Assembly (NCBI RefSeq): GCF_002093115.1
Contig: NZ_NAAD01000009.1
Coordinates: 1-64,000 of the forward strand
DNA: 64,000 nt
From: Geothermobacter hydrogeniphilus
GTDB taxonomy: Bacteria; Desulfobacterota; Desulfuromonadia; Desulfuromonadales; Geothermobacteraceae
Reading direction: 5' to 3'
Position numbers and translations under genes: made by a program. Shown here one piece after another: positions 42,902 to 51,019 of this stretch; the stretch's first letter is position 1, and the number at the start of each line of letters is the position of its first letter. The notes beneath the pieces are model-generated. The model made no database searches, had not been told where the DNA came from, and saw nothing but the letters and a program-made list of their open reading frames with translations.

Positions 42902-43152
42902 ACGGCTACCAGTGGATCGGGCTGATCGGCGGACTGATGGTCGCCTTCGGTTTCGTGCCGCAGATCATCAAGGTTCTCCGTACCCGCTCGACCCACGACC
43001 TGTCACTCTTCATGTTGTTGATCATCTTCATCGGCGGTCTTTTCTACACCACCTATGCCTTTCTCGCCGGTGACCCGGTGTTTATCATCATCAACCTGTT
43101 GGCGACCGGCAATACTCTGCTGCTGCTGATACTCAAGCTCATCTACCGCTGA
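42898..43152 (+). CDS. SemiSWEET/PQ-loop transporter
   Basis: 84 residues with three membrane helices; the first has the PQ motif (AFGFVPQIIKVLRTRSTHDLSLFM) typical of SemiSWEETs, which dimerise to move sugars or other small solutes by facilitated diffusion. The partner residue pattern GGLFYTTYAFLAGDPV also fits. Substrate unknown. Translationally coupled to engB. The cobalamin riboswitch begins just downstream. Confidence 0.88.
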   Translation: MNGYQWIGLIGGLMVAFGFVPQIIKVLRTRSTHDLSLFMLLIIFIGGLFYTTYAFLAGDPVFIIINLLATGNTLLLLILKLIYR

Positions 43153-43194
43153 ATCCGGGTGAATCCGTTGACACCGGTCGTACCCCTCTGTTAG

Positions 43195-43555
43195 TTATGG
43201 ACGCCTGACATAACCTGGGTGTCCGCCGTAGAGATTACGGCGGAAGAATAGGGAAGAGGGTGCAAGTCCCTCGCTGCCCCGCAACTGTGAACGGTGACGA
43301 ACGCCGCTAGTACCCAGTACCCCATAATACTTATCGTATTCTGCTGGTTTATTTGCCGCGCCGACTACGTTGCACTTTTCAGTTGCATAGCTACGGCTAT
43401 GTAACTGAAAGTGCGCCTTGCCGGCTCGCCAAATCCCGGCGCAATCTTACGAAGTTTTACGAGGTACTGGGTACCAGAGCCACTGCCGGAGAAATCCGGT
43501 GGGAAGGCGCGGCCGGAGGATGATCCGTAAGCCAGGAGACCTGCCCGGATGCAGA
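43195..43555 (+). promoter_or_regulatory. Cobalamin riboswitch aptamer carrying a large internal insertion
   Basis: Core blocks appear in canonical order: AATAGGGAA, GGGTGCAAGTCCC, GCTGCCCCGCAACTGTGAACGG, then (after the insertion) GCCACTG...CCGGTGGGAAGG and the B12 box AAGCCAGGAGACCTGCC near 43529-43545. It senses adenosylcobalamin or a related cobalamin and should reduce expression of the downstream cob/cbi cluster. The region between the GAACGCCG and GCCACTG blocks, normally short, is enlarged by ~165 nt. Confidence 0.92.
43308..43474. repeat. Palindromic repeat E, copy 2, inside the riboswitch
   Basis: Arms GTACCCAGTACC (43310) and GGTACTGGGTAC (43463) are perfectly complementary. The interior matches repeat E at 27960-28103 (GTACCCCATAA..., CTACGGCTATG..., CGCCTTGCCGGCTCGCCAAA, CAATCTTACGAA). 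It would form a long peripheral stem in the RNA. Confidence 0.85.
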
Positions 43556-43580
43556 TGGATGCTGGATTTTTCGCGGGAGA

Positions 43581-43648
43581 GGTCCGGGCAGCGCCAGCCA
43601 CAGATGGCAGCGGACCCCGGACCCCTTTGACAGGTGCGGGGTTTTTTC
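43581..43648 (+). terminator. Riboswitch expression platform: antiterminator/terminator pair
   Basis: GGTCCGGG (43581-43588) can pair with CCCGGACC (43616-43623). Alternatively ACCCCG (43614-43619) pairs with CGGGGT (43637-43642), followed by T6. The two helices exclude each other. The T-run ends one base before the cobO ATG. Confidence 0.7.
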
Positions 43649-44179
43649 ATGTCGGCAGACAGGGTTGGACTGCTGCAGGTCTATACCGGGGACGGCAAGG
43701 GCAAGACGACCGCCGCCACCGGTCTGCTGGTGCGCGCCCTCGGCCAGGGGCTGCGGACACTGCTGGTGCGTTTCCTCAAACCGGCCGTACCGCGTTCGGG
43801 TGAGTTGATCATTCTGGAGCAACAGACCGGACTTGAAATTATCGATGCCGCCAAAGGGGTGATCGGCCGGCAGGTCGATCCTGAAGAGATGCGGGCCAAT
43901 GTCACCGCAACCTTCGACCTTGCCGCGCAGCGACTGCGGACCGGTGATATCGAGCTGGTGGTGTTCGATGAGATTCATGGCTGTCTCAATCGCGGCTACC
44001 TCGATTTCGAGCGGTTCGCCGGTTTCCTCGATCAGCGGCCGGCCGCCCTGGAGGTGGTCTGCACCGGGAGACGGGCTCCCGTGGAACTGCTTGAACGTGC
44101 CGACCTGGTCACCTGTATGCAACTGGTAAAACACCCACACGAACAGGGGATCAAAGCCCGAAAGGGGATAGAATACTGA
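43649..44179 (+). CDS. cobO: Corrinoid adenosyltransferase, CobO/BtuR type
   Basis: 176 residues. Walker A TGDGKGKTTAA near residues 13-23 with its reversed geometry, FDEIHGCLNRG, and the C-terminal CTGRRAPVELLERADLVTCM identify the CobA/CobO family, which attaches the 5'-deoxyadenosyl group of ATP to cob(I)yrinate diamide or cobinamide. First gene after the riboswitch and directly under its terminator. The TGA overlaps the cobU ATG by one base. Confidence 0.93.
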   Translation: MSADRVGLLQVYTGDGKGKTTAATGLLVRALGQGLRTLLVRFLKPAVPRSGELIILEQQTGLEIIDAAKGVIGRQVDPEEMRANVTATFDLAAQRLRTGDIELVVFDEIHGCLNRGYLDFERFAGFLDQRPAALEVVCTGRRAPVELLERADLVTCMQLVKHPHEQGIKARKGIEY

Positions 44180-44700
44180 TGTCGCGCCTGGTTTTTATTA
44201 CCGGCGGGGCGCGTTCGGGCAAGAGCAGTTATGCCCAGCGGCGCTGCGAGGAACTGCCGGGGACATTGCTCTATGTCGCCACCGCCCGGGTTGAGGACGC
44301 GGAGATGGCGGAGCGCGTCACCCTGCATCAGCAGCAGCGGGGTGAACGCTGGGCGCTGCTGGAGGAGCCGCTTGATCTGTCTGCCCGGCTGCCCGATGTC
44401 ACCCCGGGCCGCTCGGCAGTGCTGCTCGACTGTTTGACTCTGTGGCTGACCAACCAGCTGTTCGCTGCCGGCGAACAGCCCGTTCCGGTGATCGCCGCGG
44501 CGGAGCAGTTGATCGAAACCCTGCGTCGACTGGATATCCCGGTCTTCGTCGTCAGCAACGAAGTGGGCAGCGGCATTGTCCCCGACAATGCCCTGGCGCG
44601 CACCTTTCGTGACCTCGCCGGCAGGGTCAACCAGCTTTTCGCCGCATCAGCGGACGAGGCCTGGTTGCTGGCCAGCGGATTGCCGCTGCGATTGAAATAA
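44179..44700 (+). CDS. cobU: Adenosylcobinamide kinase / guanylyltransferase
   Basis: 173 residues. P-loop TGGARSGKSSYA at the N-terminus, YVATA followed by the EDAEMAERVTLHQQQR loop with the active-site His, the DCLTLWLTN motif and SNEVGSGIVP are all CobU hallmarks. It phosphorylates adenosylcobinamide and adds GMP to make AdoCbi-GDP. Coupled to cobO. Confidence 0.94.
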   Translation: MSRLVFITGGARSGKSSYAQRRCEELPGTLLYVATARVEDAEMAERVTLHQQQRGERWALLEEPLDLSARLPDVTPGRSAVLLDCLTLWLTNQLFAAGEQPVPVIAAAEQLIETLRRLDIPVFVVSNEVGSGIVPDNALARTFRDLAGRVNQLFAASADEAWLLASGLPLRLK

Positions 44701-44704
44701 CCCT

Positions 44705-44870
44705 GACCTGAATCAGTGAGTTTCTGCTGGATGGAGAATGCAAGTGCCTGGTCTGCATGAGATTTTCAGAAATCTGCAGCGCACCCACAGGTTCGCTGGT
44801 GATTTTTGGGGAGCTCAGGCAGGTCAATGACTTGTGCTGTCCGCCGACAAGGAGCTCACTGATTCAGGTC
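44705..44870. repeat. 166-bp palindromic repeat B, copy 1
   Basis: Ends GACCTGAATCAGTGAG and CTCACTGATTCAGGTC are perfectly complementary (16 bp). Interior includes GCGCACCCACAGGTTCGCTGGTGATTTTTGG (44779-44810), repeated with changes at ~47576-47606. It separates cobU from cobT. Confidence 0.88.
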
Positions 44871-44889
44871 TGAATCAGGAGAATGTTTC

Positions 44890-45951
44890 ATGCCGTCAAT
44901 TGATCTTCATACCGCCCTCGACCGCATCAAGCCGGTCGCTGATGAGAAACTCGCTGAGGCCCAGGCGCGTATCGACAGCCAGGCCAAGCCGCAGGGGTCC
45001 CTCGGCCGGTTGGAGGAATTCGCCCGCCGTTATGTTGCCATCACCGGTCGCGACAATATTCGCAGGAAGGTTGTTTTCACGTTTGCCGGTGACCACGGCG
45101 TGGTCGCCGAAGGGGTCAGCGCCTTCCCCGCCGAGGTGACCCCGCAGATGGTTCTCAATTTCATTGACGGCGGTGCCGCCATCAATGCCCTGGCGCGACA
45201 CGCCGGTGCCGAAGTGATTGTCGTCGACATGGGCGTCAATTACGACTTTCCGCCGCTGGACGGCCTGCTGCAGAAAAAGGTCGCCAGGGGCACCGCCAAC
45301 CTTGCTGAAGGTCCGGCGATGAGCCGTGAACAGGCTGTCGCGTCCCTCGTGACCGGCATCGAGCTGGCCTTTTCCTGTGCCGAGGACGGCATCGACCTGG
45401 TCGGTACCGGCGATATGGGGATCGGCAACACCACCCCTTCATCGGCGATTCTCGCTGCGTTTTCCGGGCTGCCGGTTGAAGACCTGACCCATCGCGGCAC
45501 CGGCATTGATGATGCTGGCCTGGCGCGCAAGCTCTCCGCCATCCGTCGTGGTCTGGAGATCAACAGGCCTGATTCCGGAGACCCCGTCGACGTGCTGGCC
45601 AAGGTCGGCGGTTTCGAGATCGGCGGTATCGCCGGACTGGTGCTGGGGTGTGCCGCGGCCGGTCTGCCGGTCGTGGTCGACGGCTTCATTTCAACCGCCG
45701 GGGCGCTGATTGCTTCGGAGTTGCATCCTTCGGTCAGGGATTACATTTTCGCCGCCCACCAGTCGGTGGAGATCGGCCACAGGCACATGCTGCAGCGTAT
45801 CGGTCAGCAGCCGATCCTCGATCTTGATCTGCGGCTCGGTGAAGGGACCGGCGGCGCGCTGGCGATGAGCCTGATCGAGGGGGCGCTGCGCGCCTATCGG
45901 GAAATCCGCACCTTCGATGATGCCGGGGTATCGGCAGGGGGCGATCGGTGA
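44890..45951 (+). CDS. cobT: Nicotinate-nucleotide:dimethylbenzimidazole phosphoribosyltransferase
   Basis: 353 residues. Family blocks [29 protein letters not shown] (with the catalytic-region residues), [18 protein letters not shown] and the C-terminal [13 protein letters not shown] with the catalytic Glu are present. It activates the lower-ligand base to its alpha-riboside phosphate. The presence of a BzaF-like gene suggests the base may be 5-hydroxybenzimidazole or a derivative. Confidence 0.95.
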   Translation: MPSIDLHTALDRIKPVADEKLAEAQARIDSQAKPQGSLGRLEEFARRYVAITGRDNIRRKVVFTFAGDHGVVAEGVSAFPAEVTPQMVLNFIDGGAAINALARHAGAEVIVVDMGVNYDFPPLDGLLQKKVARGTANLAEGPAMSREQAVASLVTGIELAFSCAEDGIDLVGTGDMGIGNTTPSSAILAAFSGLPVEDLTHRGTGIDDAGLARKLSAIRRGLEINRPDSGDPVDVLAKVGGFEIGGIAGLVLGCAAAGLPVVVDGFISTAGALIASELHPSVRDYIFAAHQSVEIGHRHMLQRIGQQPILDLDLRLGEGTGGALAMSLIEGALRAYREIRTFDDAGVSAGGDR

Positions 45952-46697
45952 AACGGGAGTGGGATGATTTCCGCGTCGCGGCCGGGTTCCTGACCGTGCT
46001 GCCGACGGTGCGCGAACTGGACATGCCTCCAGAGAGGCTGGCGCGCAGCATGGGACTGTTCCCGGCGGTCGGCCTGGCCATGGGACTCGGCCTGGTGATT
46101 ATCGACTGGCTGCTCGGCGCCCTGATTCCGCGGCCGGTACTTGACGGCCTGCTGGTACTGGTGCTGATCCTCGTTACCGGGGCGCTGCATCTTGACGGTA
46201 TCGCCGACCTGGTCGATGGTCTCGCCGGCGGTCGCGGTGATCGTGAGCGTACCCTGGACATCATGAAGGACAGCCGGGTCGGGGCGATGGCGGTGGTCGG
46301 GGTGGTGATGCTGCTGCTGCTCAAGTACCTGAGCCTCTACAATGTTCCGCTTGAGCACAAGAAGGCCGCCCTGCTGTTGATGCCCTGCGCCGGACGCTGG
46401 ATCCAGGTGGTGCTGGCGGCCTTCTGTCGCTACCTGCGGCCGGAAGGGACAGCGGCGGCTTTTGTCGAACAGGTCGGGGAAAGGGAAACTCTGCTGGCAA
46501 CCGCGACCCTGCTGCTCGCCTGTTTCATCCTGTTCGGTCTGAAGGGAGTCCTCCTGCTTTTTCTGTTGGGTCTGGCGGCCGTGGTGCTGATCCGTTATTT
46601 TGACACCCGGCTCGGCGGCGTGACCGGAGATGTTCTCGGAGCGGCGACTGAAATTGTCGAGGTGCTGAGCCTGATCCTGGTGCTGGCGGTGGTGTGA
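45948..46697 (+). CDS. cobS: Cobalamin synthase (AdoCbi-GDP ribazoletransferase)
   Basis: 249 residues, polytopic membrane protein. [18 protein letters not shown] with its Asp cluster, [11 protein letters not shown] and the final [12 protein letters not shown](A)TE motif are diagnostic of CobS. It joins AdoCbi-GDP to alpha-ribazole (phosphate) at the inner membrane. GTG start overlaps the cobT stop. Confidence 0.94.
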   Translation: MKREWDDFRVAAGFLTVLPTVRELDMPPERLARSMGLFPAVGLAMGLGLVIIDWLLGALIPRPVLDGLLVLVLILVTGALHLDGIADLVDGLAGGRGDRERTLDIMKDSRVGAMAVVGVVMLLLLKYLSLYNVPLEHKKAALLLMPCAGRWIQVVLAAFCRYLRPEGTAAAFVEQVGERETLLATATLLLACFILFGLKGVLLLFLLGLAAVVLIRYFDTRLGGVTGDVLGAATEIVEVLSLILVLAVV

Positions 46698-46699
46698 AA

Positions 46700-46820
46700 G
46701 GGCCGATGAAAAACGCCCGCCTGCGGCGTTGCCCTCATCCTGTGTCAACGACGTACCTTCAGGTACGCCTTATTCCACAGGACTTCGGGCGCCTTGCATT
46801 CGGACATTTTTGATCGGCCC
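46700..46820. repeat. 121-bp palindromic repeat between cobS and cobC
   Basis: Arms GGGCCGATGAAAAACGCCCG and CGGACATTTTTGATCGGCCC are complementary at 17 of 20 positions. Inside: GGCGTTGC...ACGTACC-ttca-GGTACG-CCTT...GGGCGCCTTGCAT, the shared core with a base-paired variant of the inner stem. Confidence 0.82.
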
Positions 46821-46848
46821 GGGGGGCTTTGGAAAGAAGGGGATCGTG

Positions 46849-47451
46849 ATGACTGAAAAGACGCGGATTTACCTGGTGCGGCACGGTGAGGTTGAGGGGC
46901 ATGGCGTCCGGCGCTACAACGGTCAGAATGATGTGTCCCTGACGGCAAGGGGACAGGCCCAGTACGGGTTGCTGAAGGAGCGCCTGGCCGGGAAAAACCT
47001 GGCCGCAGTTTATAGCAGTGACTTGAGCCGCTGCCGGTTCGGCGCCGAACTGGTTGCCGCTGCACATGACTTGCGGCCGACCTGTTTCGAAGAGCTGCGG
47101 GAGCTGCATATCGGCAAATGGGAAGGGCTGACCTGGGACGAAATCCGCAGCCGCTGGCCGGACGAATGGCAGGCCCGGCTTGACGACCTGGTCCATTACC
47201 AGGTCGAAGGGGGCGAGAGCCTGCGGCAGATGGCGGACCGGGTTCGTCCTCTGCTCGCCGAATTGATCGAACACCATCGCGGTGAGGAAATCGTTATCGT
47301 CGCTCACGGCGGTGTCAACCGGGTGATCCTGCTCGACGCCATCGGCGCGCCGCTGGAAAGGATGTTCCACATCGAGCAGAGCTTCGGTTGCCTGAATGTC
47401 ATCGATTACTGGGCCGATGGTTATGCCACAGTGCAGCTTTTGAACGGTTAA
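46849..47451 (+). CDS. cobC: Alpha-ribazole phosphatase, histidine phosphatase family
   Basis: 200 residues. RHGE phosphohistidine motif at the N-terminus (YLVRHGEVEG), YSSDLSRCRFGAEL, and the second catalytic His in VAHGGVNRVIL define a phosphoglycerate-mutase-like phosphatase. Its position between cobS and cbiA supports the alpha-ribazole/adenosylcobalamin 5'-phosphate role. Start 46849 follows GAAGGGG. Confidence 0.87.
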   Translation: MTEKTRIYLVRHGEVEGHGVRRYNGQNDVSLTARGQAQYGLLKERLAGKNLAAVYSSDLSRCRFGAELVAAAHDLRPTCFEELRELHIGKWEGLTWDEIRSRWPDEWQARLDDLVHYQVEGGESLRQMADRVRPLLAELIEHHRGEEIVIVAHGGVNRVILLDAIGAPLERMFHIEQSFGCLNVIDYWADGYATVQLLNG

Positions 47452-47458
47452 AAAAAGG

Positions 47459-47674
47459 TAGCCACCAAGCCACCAAGAGCACCAAGAAAATCTCAATAAA
47501 ACCTGAATCAGTGAGTTTCTGTTTGATGGAGAGAGCAAGTGCTTGACCTGGATACGATTTTCAAAAATCTAAGGCGCACCCTTAGGTTCGCCGGTGATTT
47601 TTGGGAAGCGCAGGCAGGCCAATGAATTTTTCTTTAAGCATTTTGTCCTTGGTGTCCTTGGTGTCTTGGTGGCT
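47459..47674. repeat. Inverted CCACCAAG-type repeat enclosing a truncated repeat B
   Basis: AGCCACCAAGCCACCAAG at the left is complementary to CTTGGTGTCTTGGTGGCT at the right. Between them (47501-47625) lies repeat B copy 2, with the left end ACCTGAATCAGTGAG but without the right end. Located between cobC and cbiA. Confidence 0.75.
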
Positions 47675-47694
47675 CCAAAAAGGTTTCGATTGAA

Positions 47695-49056
47695 ATGCTC
47701 TCACCCCTGATCATCGCCGCGCCGGCCAGCGGCAGCGGCAAGACCACCCTGACCCTCGGGTTGCTGGCGGCCCTGAAACGGCGCGGGCTTGAAGTCGCGC
47801 CCTTCAAGGTCGGGCCGGATTTCATCGATCCCGGCCATCACGCCGCCGCCTGCGGACGGGTCAGCCGCAACCTCGACGGCTGGATGTGCGGAGAACCGGC
47901 GGTGCGTTCAACGTTTGCCCGTGGCAGCGCCGGTACCGATCTCGCCGTCATCGAAGGGGTGATGGGACTGTTCGACGGCGCTTCGGGAGATTCGGATGAA
48001 GGGTCGACCGCCGAGATCGCCCGCTGGCTGGAGGGGAACATTCTGCTGCTGGTTGACGCCCGCTCCCAGGCGCGCAGCGCCGCCGCGCTGATCAAGGGAT
48101 TTGTCGAATTCGATCCACGGCTGCGGTTTGCCGGGGTGGTTTTCAACCGTGTCGGCAGCGCCCGCCACGAGCAGCTGCTGCGCCAGGCTGTCGCCGCAAC
48201 GCCGGGGCTGCCGCCGGTGGTCGGCTGCCTGCCGCGCGAGGGCGGTGTCGCCCTGCCGGAGCGCCACCTGGGGCTGGTGACGGCGGCGGAACAGGCTGCC
48301 GATTTTGTCGCCCTGGCGGACCTGGTTGAGAACCATCTTGATCTTGACAGGTTGCTCAGCGGGCTGCGGGAGACAAATGCCCCGGCACCGGTCTTCGGTC
48401 AATCCCTTCCTCATGGAGATGGGGTGGGGAGGAGGGGCCGTGTCCGCATCGGGGTGGCGCGTGATGCCGCTTTCTGCTTCTGTTACCCGGAGAACCTCGA
48501 GCTGCTCACGGCGGCCGGTGCCGAACTGGTTTTCTTCTCGCCGCTGGCCGACACGCTGCCGGAGGATCTTGCCGGCCTCTACCTCCCCGGCGGCTATCCG
48601 GAACTGTTCCTCGACCGGCTCGGGGACAATGGCGAACTGATCGGCCAACTGCGGACGGCAGCTGCAGCCGGGTTGCCGATCTACGCCGAATGCGGTGGGT
48701 TGCTGCTGCTCTGCGAAGGGTTGAACGATAAACCCTTGAGCGGCATTTTCCCGGCCCGGGCAAAGCTGCTTGGAAAGCGAAAATCCCTGGGTTATCGCGA
48801 AGTGACCTTTACGGCAGATACCCCGCTGGGGCCGGCGGGAACCGTTGCCCGCGGTCACGAGTTTCATTACTCTGCACTCGAGATGCCCGTCTCGGTGCCG
48901 CGTGTCTACGCCTTGCGCCGCAAGGGCGGTGCCGCGTCGGGGAGCGAAGGATTCAGCTGCAAAAATGTTCTCGCCAGCTATGTGCACCTGCATTTCGGCG
49001 GCAACCCGCAGCTGGCGGAGAATTTTGTGCGATTTTGTGAAAGAAAAAAACGTTAG
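47695..49056 (+). CDS. cbiA: Cobyrinate a,c-diamide synthase
   Basis: 453 residues. N-terminal P-loop domain (APASGSGKTTLTLG, KVGPDFIDPGHH) and a C-terminal class-I glutamine amidotransferase domain with PGGYPEL and the nucleophile in YAECGGLL. Amidates side chains a and c of cobyrinate with ATP and glutamine. The 16-residue stretch near residue 235-250 is Gly/Arg-rich and unconserved, acting as a linker. Its stop codon overlaps the next inverted repeat. Confidence 0.94.
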   Translation: MLSPLIIAAPASGSGKTTLTLGLLAALKRRGLEVAPFKVGPDFIDPGHHAAACGRVSRNLDGWMCGEPAVRSTFARGSAGTDLAVIEGVMGLFDGASGDSDEGSTAEIARWLEGNILLLVDARSQARSAAALIKGFVEFDPRLRFAGVVFNRVGSARHEQLLRQAVAATPGLPPVVGCLPREGGVALPERHLGLVTAAEQAADFVALADLVENHLDLDRLLSGLRETNAPAPVFGQSLPHGDGVGRRGRVRIGVARDAAFCFCYPENLELLTAAGAELVFFSPLADTLPEDLAGLYLPGGYPELFLDRLGDNGELIGQLRTAAAAGLPIYAECGGLLLLCEGLNDKPLSGIFPARAKLLGKRKSLGYREVTFTADTPLGPAGTVARGHEFHYSALEMPVSVPRVYALRRKGGAASGSEGFSCKNVLASYVHLHFGGNPQLAENFVRFCERKKR

Positions 49057-49256
49057 CCACCAAGGCACCAAGAGCACCAAGAAGGGCAAAAGCCCCCAAC
49101 GCGGAGGTGGAGAGAGGCAGAGGGGGAGAGAAAGCCAAAATCTTTTTTTTGGGGTTTAAAACCAAAAGCTGATTTTTGTTTTTCTCAGCGACCTCTCCAC
49201 CTCAGCACCTCCCCGTTAAAAAAGGGTTTTCTTGGTGCACTTGGCGTCTTGGTGGC
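49056..49256. repeat. Inverted CCACCAAG-type repeat between cbiA and bzaF
   Basis: GCCACCAAGGCACCAAG...GCACCAAG at the left matches CTTGGTGC...CTTGGTGGC at the right. An inner pair GAGGTGGAGAG / CTCTCCACCTC makes a second, nested hairpin. Same outer motif as 47459-47674. Confidence 0.75.
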
Positions 49257-49281
49257 AGCATTAAAAGAGGAGGACGTTTCA

Positions 49282-50589
49282 TTGGCAACCCAGATCGAAT
49301 CGGCCCGCCAGGGCATCATCACCCCGCAGATGGCGGCGGTGGCGAAGAATGAAAATCTCGGCGAAGAATTCGTGCGTCAGATGGTCGCCGAGGGGAAGGT
49401 TGTCATTCCCAACAATACGATCCGTAACCCGCTTTCGGCCGGGATCGGCAAGGGGATGCGGACCAAGGTCAATGCTTCGATCGGCACCTCGTCCGACATC
49501 GTCGACTATGACGCCGAAATCCGCAAGGCGCTGGCCGCGCAGGAGGCCGGTGCCGATACCCTGATGGAACTCTCTGTCGGCGGTGACCTTGACCGGGTGC
49601 GGCGCGAGGTGATCGCCGCCGTCGACCTGCCGGTCGGCAACGTGCCGCTCTACCAGGCTTTCTGCGAGGCGGCGCGCAAATATGGCGACCCCAACAAGCT
49701 CGACGAGGAACTGCTCTTCGATCTGATCGAACAGCAGTGCGCCGACGGCCTGGCTTTCATGGCGATCCACTGCGGTATCAACCTCTACACCATCGAGCGG
49801 CTGCGCAGGCAGGGTTACCGTTACGGCGGCCTGGTCAGCAAGGGGGGGGTGTCGATGGTCGCCTGGATGATGAAGAACGGCCGCGAGAATCCGCTCTACG
49901 AGAAGTTCGACCGAGTCTGCGATATCCTCAAGAAGTATGACGTGGTCCTCTCCCTCGGCAACGGTCTGCGCGCCGGGGCGATCCACGACTCCAACGATCG
50001 GGCGATGGTCCAGGAACTGCTGATCAACTGCGAACTGGCCGAGCTGGGACGTGAGATGGGCTGCCAGATGCTGGTCGAGGGGCCGGGGCACGTGCCGTTG
50101 GACGAGGTCGAGGCCAATATCCGCCTGCAGAAGCGGATGAGCGGCGACGCTCCCTACTACATGCTCGGGCCGATTTCGACCGACGTCGCTCCCGGTTATG
50201 ACCATATCACCGCCGCCATCGGCGCCGCTCAGTCGAGCCGTTACGGAGCCGATCTGATCTGTTACATCACTCCGGCCGAACACCTGGCGCTGCCCAACGA
50301 GCAGGATGTGGTCGAAGGGGTCAAGGCGGCCCGGGTCGCCGCCTACATCGGTGATATGAACAAGTACCCGGAAAGAGGCCGCGAGCGCGACAAACAGATG
50401 AGCAAGGCACGCCGCGACCTGGACTGGGAAAAACAGTTCGAACTGGCACTCTTCCCCGCGGACGCCCGCGCCATCCGCGCCAGCCGCACCCCGGAGGATG
50501 AGGACACCTGCACCATGTGCGGCGACTTCTGCGCTTCGCGCGGCGCCGGGGAGCTGTTCCGGAAGGATCTGAAGGGCGACAAGGTTTAA
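49282..50589 (+). CDS. bzaF: ThiC-family radical SAM enzyme, probably 5-hydroxybenzimidazole synthase (BzaF)
   Basis: 435 residues. ThiC-type blocks are clear (NASIGTSSD, ADTLMELSVGGDL, GYDHI, ITPAEHLALP), and the C-terminal iron-sulfur motif is CTMCGDFC, i.e. Cx2Cx3C. ThiC makes HMP-P for thiamin; BzaF, its paralogue in relatives of Desulfuromonas and Geobacter, converts AIR to 5-hydroxybenzimidazole, the B12 lower-ligand base. Location inside the cob cluster, the cobT partner and lack of a TPP riboswitch favour BzaF; ThiC is the alternative. Start chosen as TTG at 49282 because GAGGAGGAC lies 8 bp upstream. Confidence 0.78.
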   Translation: MATQIESARQGIITPQMAAVAKNENLGEEFVRQMVAEGKVVIPNNTIRNPLSAGIGKGMRTKVNASIGTSSDIVDYDAEIRKALAAQEAGADTLMELSVGGDLDRVRREVIAAVDLPVGNVPLYQAFCEAARKYGDPNKLDEELLFDLIEQQCADGLAFMAIHCGINLYTIERLRRQGYRYGGLVSKGGVSMVAWMMKNGRENPLYEKFDRVCDILKKYDVVLSLGNGLRAGAIHDSNDRAMVQELLINCELAELGREMGCQMLVEGPGHVPLDEVEANIRLQKRMSGDAPYYMLGPISTDVAPGYDHITAAIGAAQSSRYGADLICYITPAEHLALPNEQDVVEGVKAARVAAYIGDMNKYPERGRERDKQMSKARRDLDWEKQFELALFPADARAIRASRTPEDEDTCTMCGDFCASRGAGELFRKDLKGDKV

Positions 50590-50622
50590 CCTGAACTCCT
50601 GATTCAGGCTGAAAGGACCGAC

Positions 50623-51015
50623 ATGAAAACAGCTGTTCTGCTGATCAGCCATGGTTCGCGCGTTGCCGGGGCGGACGGGGATCTGGCCCGGATCGCCGAC
50701 ATGGTGCAGGAGATGAGCGGCGCCGAAATCGTCGAGGTCGCCTTTCGGGAGAGGCAGCAGCCCGATATCCAGGCCGGAATCGATGCCTGTGTGGCCCGCG
50801 GGGCGCAGCGTATCCTGCTCTCTCCCTATTTTCTCTTTGCCGGGTCTCATGTGCTGCGTGATCTGCCGGACGAAATGGCGCGGGCCGGGCGGCGGCACCG
50901 GGGCTTGGAGATGGTCCTCGGCAGGCCGCTCGGTATCGATCGGCGGTTGGCCGAAGTGGTCTGCACCCGCATCGGTGAAACCCTCGCGGACAGCGGCTGG
51001 GAGTTAAAGGAATGA
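50623..51015 (+). CDS. cbiX: Sirohydrochlorin cobaltochelatase, short form
   Basis: 130 residues, matching the single-domain CbiX(S). LLISHGSR with the metal-inserting His near residue 10 and the conserved E-V-A-F-R.R..P.I segment; second metal-binding region SPYFLFAGSHVLRDLP. Inserts Co2+ into sirohydrochlorin, committing to the anaerobic pathway. Probably a homodimer, the ancestor-like form of class II chelatases. Confidence 0.9.
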   Translation: MKTAVLLISHGSRVAGADGDLARIADMVQEMSGAEIVEVAFRERQQPDIQAGIDACVARGAQRILLSPYFLFAGSHVLRDLPDEMARAGRRHRGLEMVLGRPLGIDRRLAEVVCTRIGETLADSGWELKE

Positions 51016-51019
51016 ATCC

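Noticed and set aside
49057-49281. Possible TPP riboswitch before the ThiC-family gene
   Set aside because: The CTGAGA and related THI-box blocks are absent; the gap consists of nested inverted repeats.
49279-50898. Long minus-strand frame opposite the ThiC-family gene
   Set aside because: Antisense shadow caused by high GC; no recognisable protein and no ribosome-binding site.
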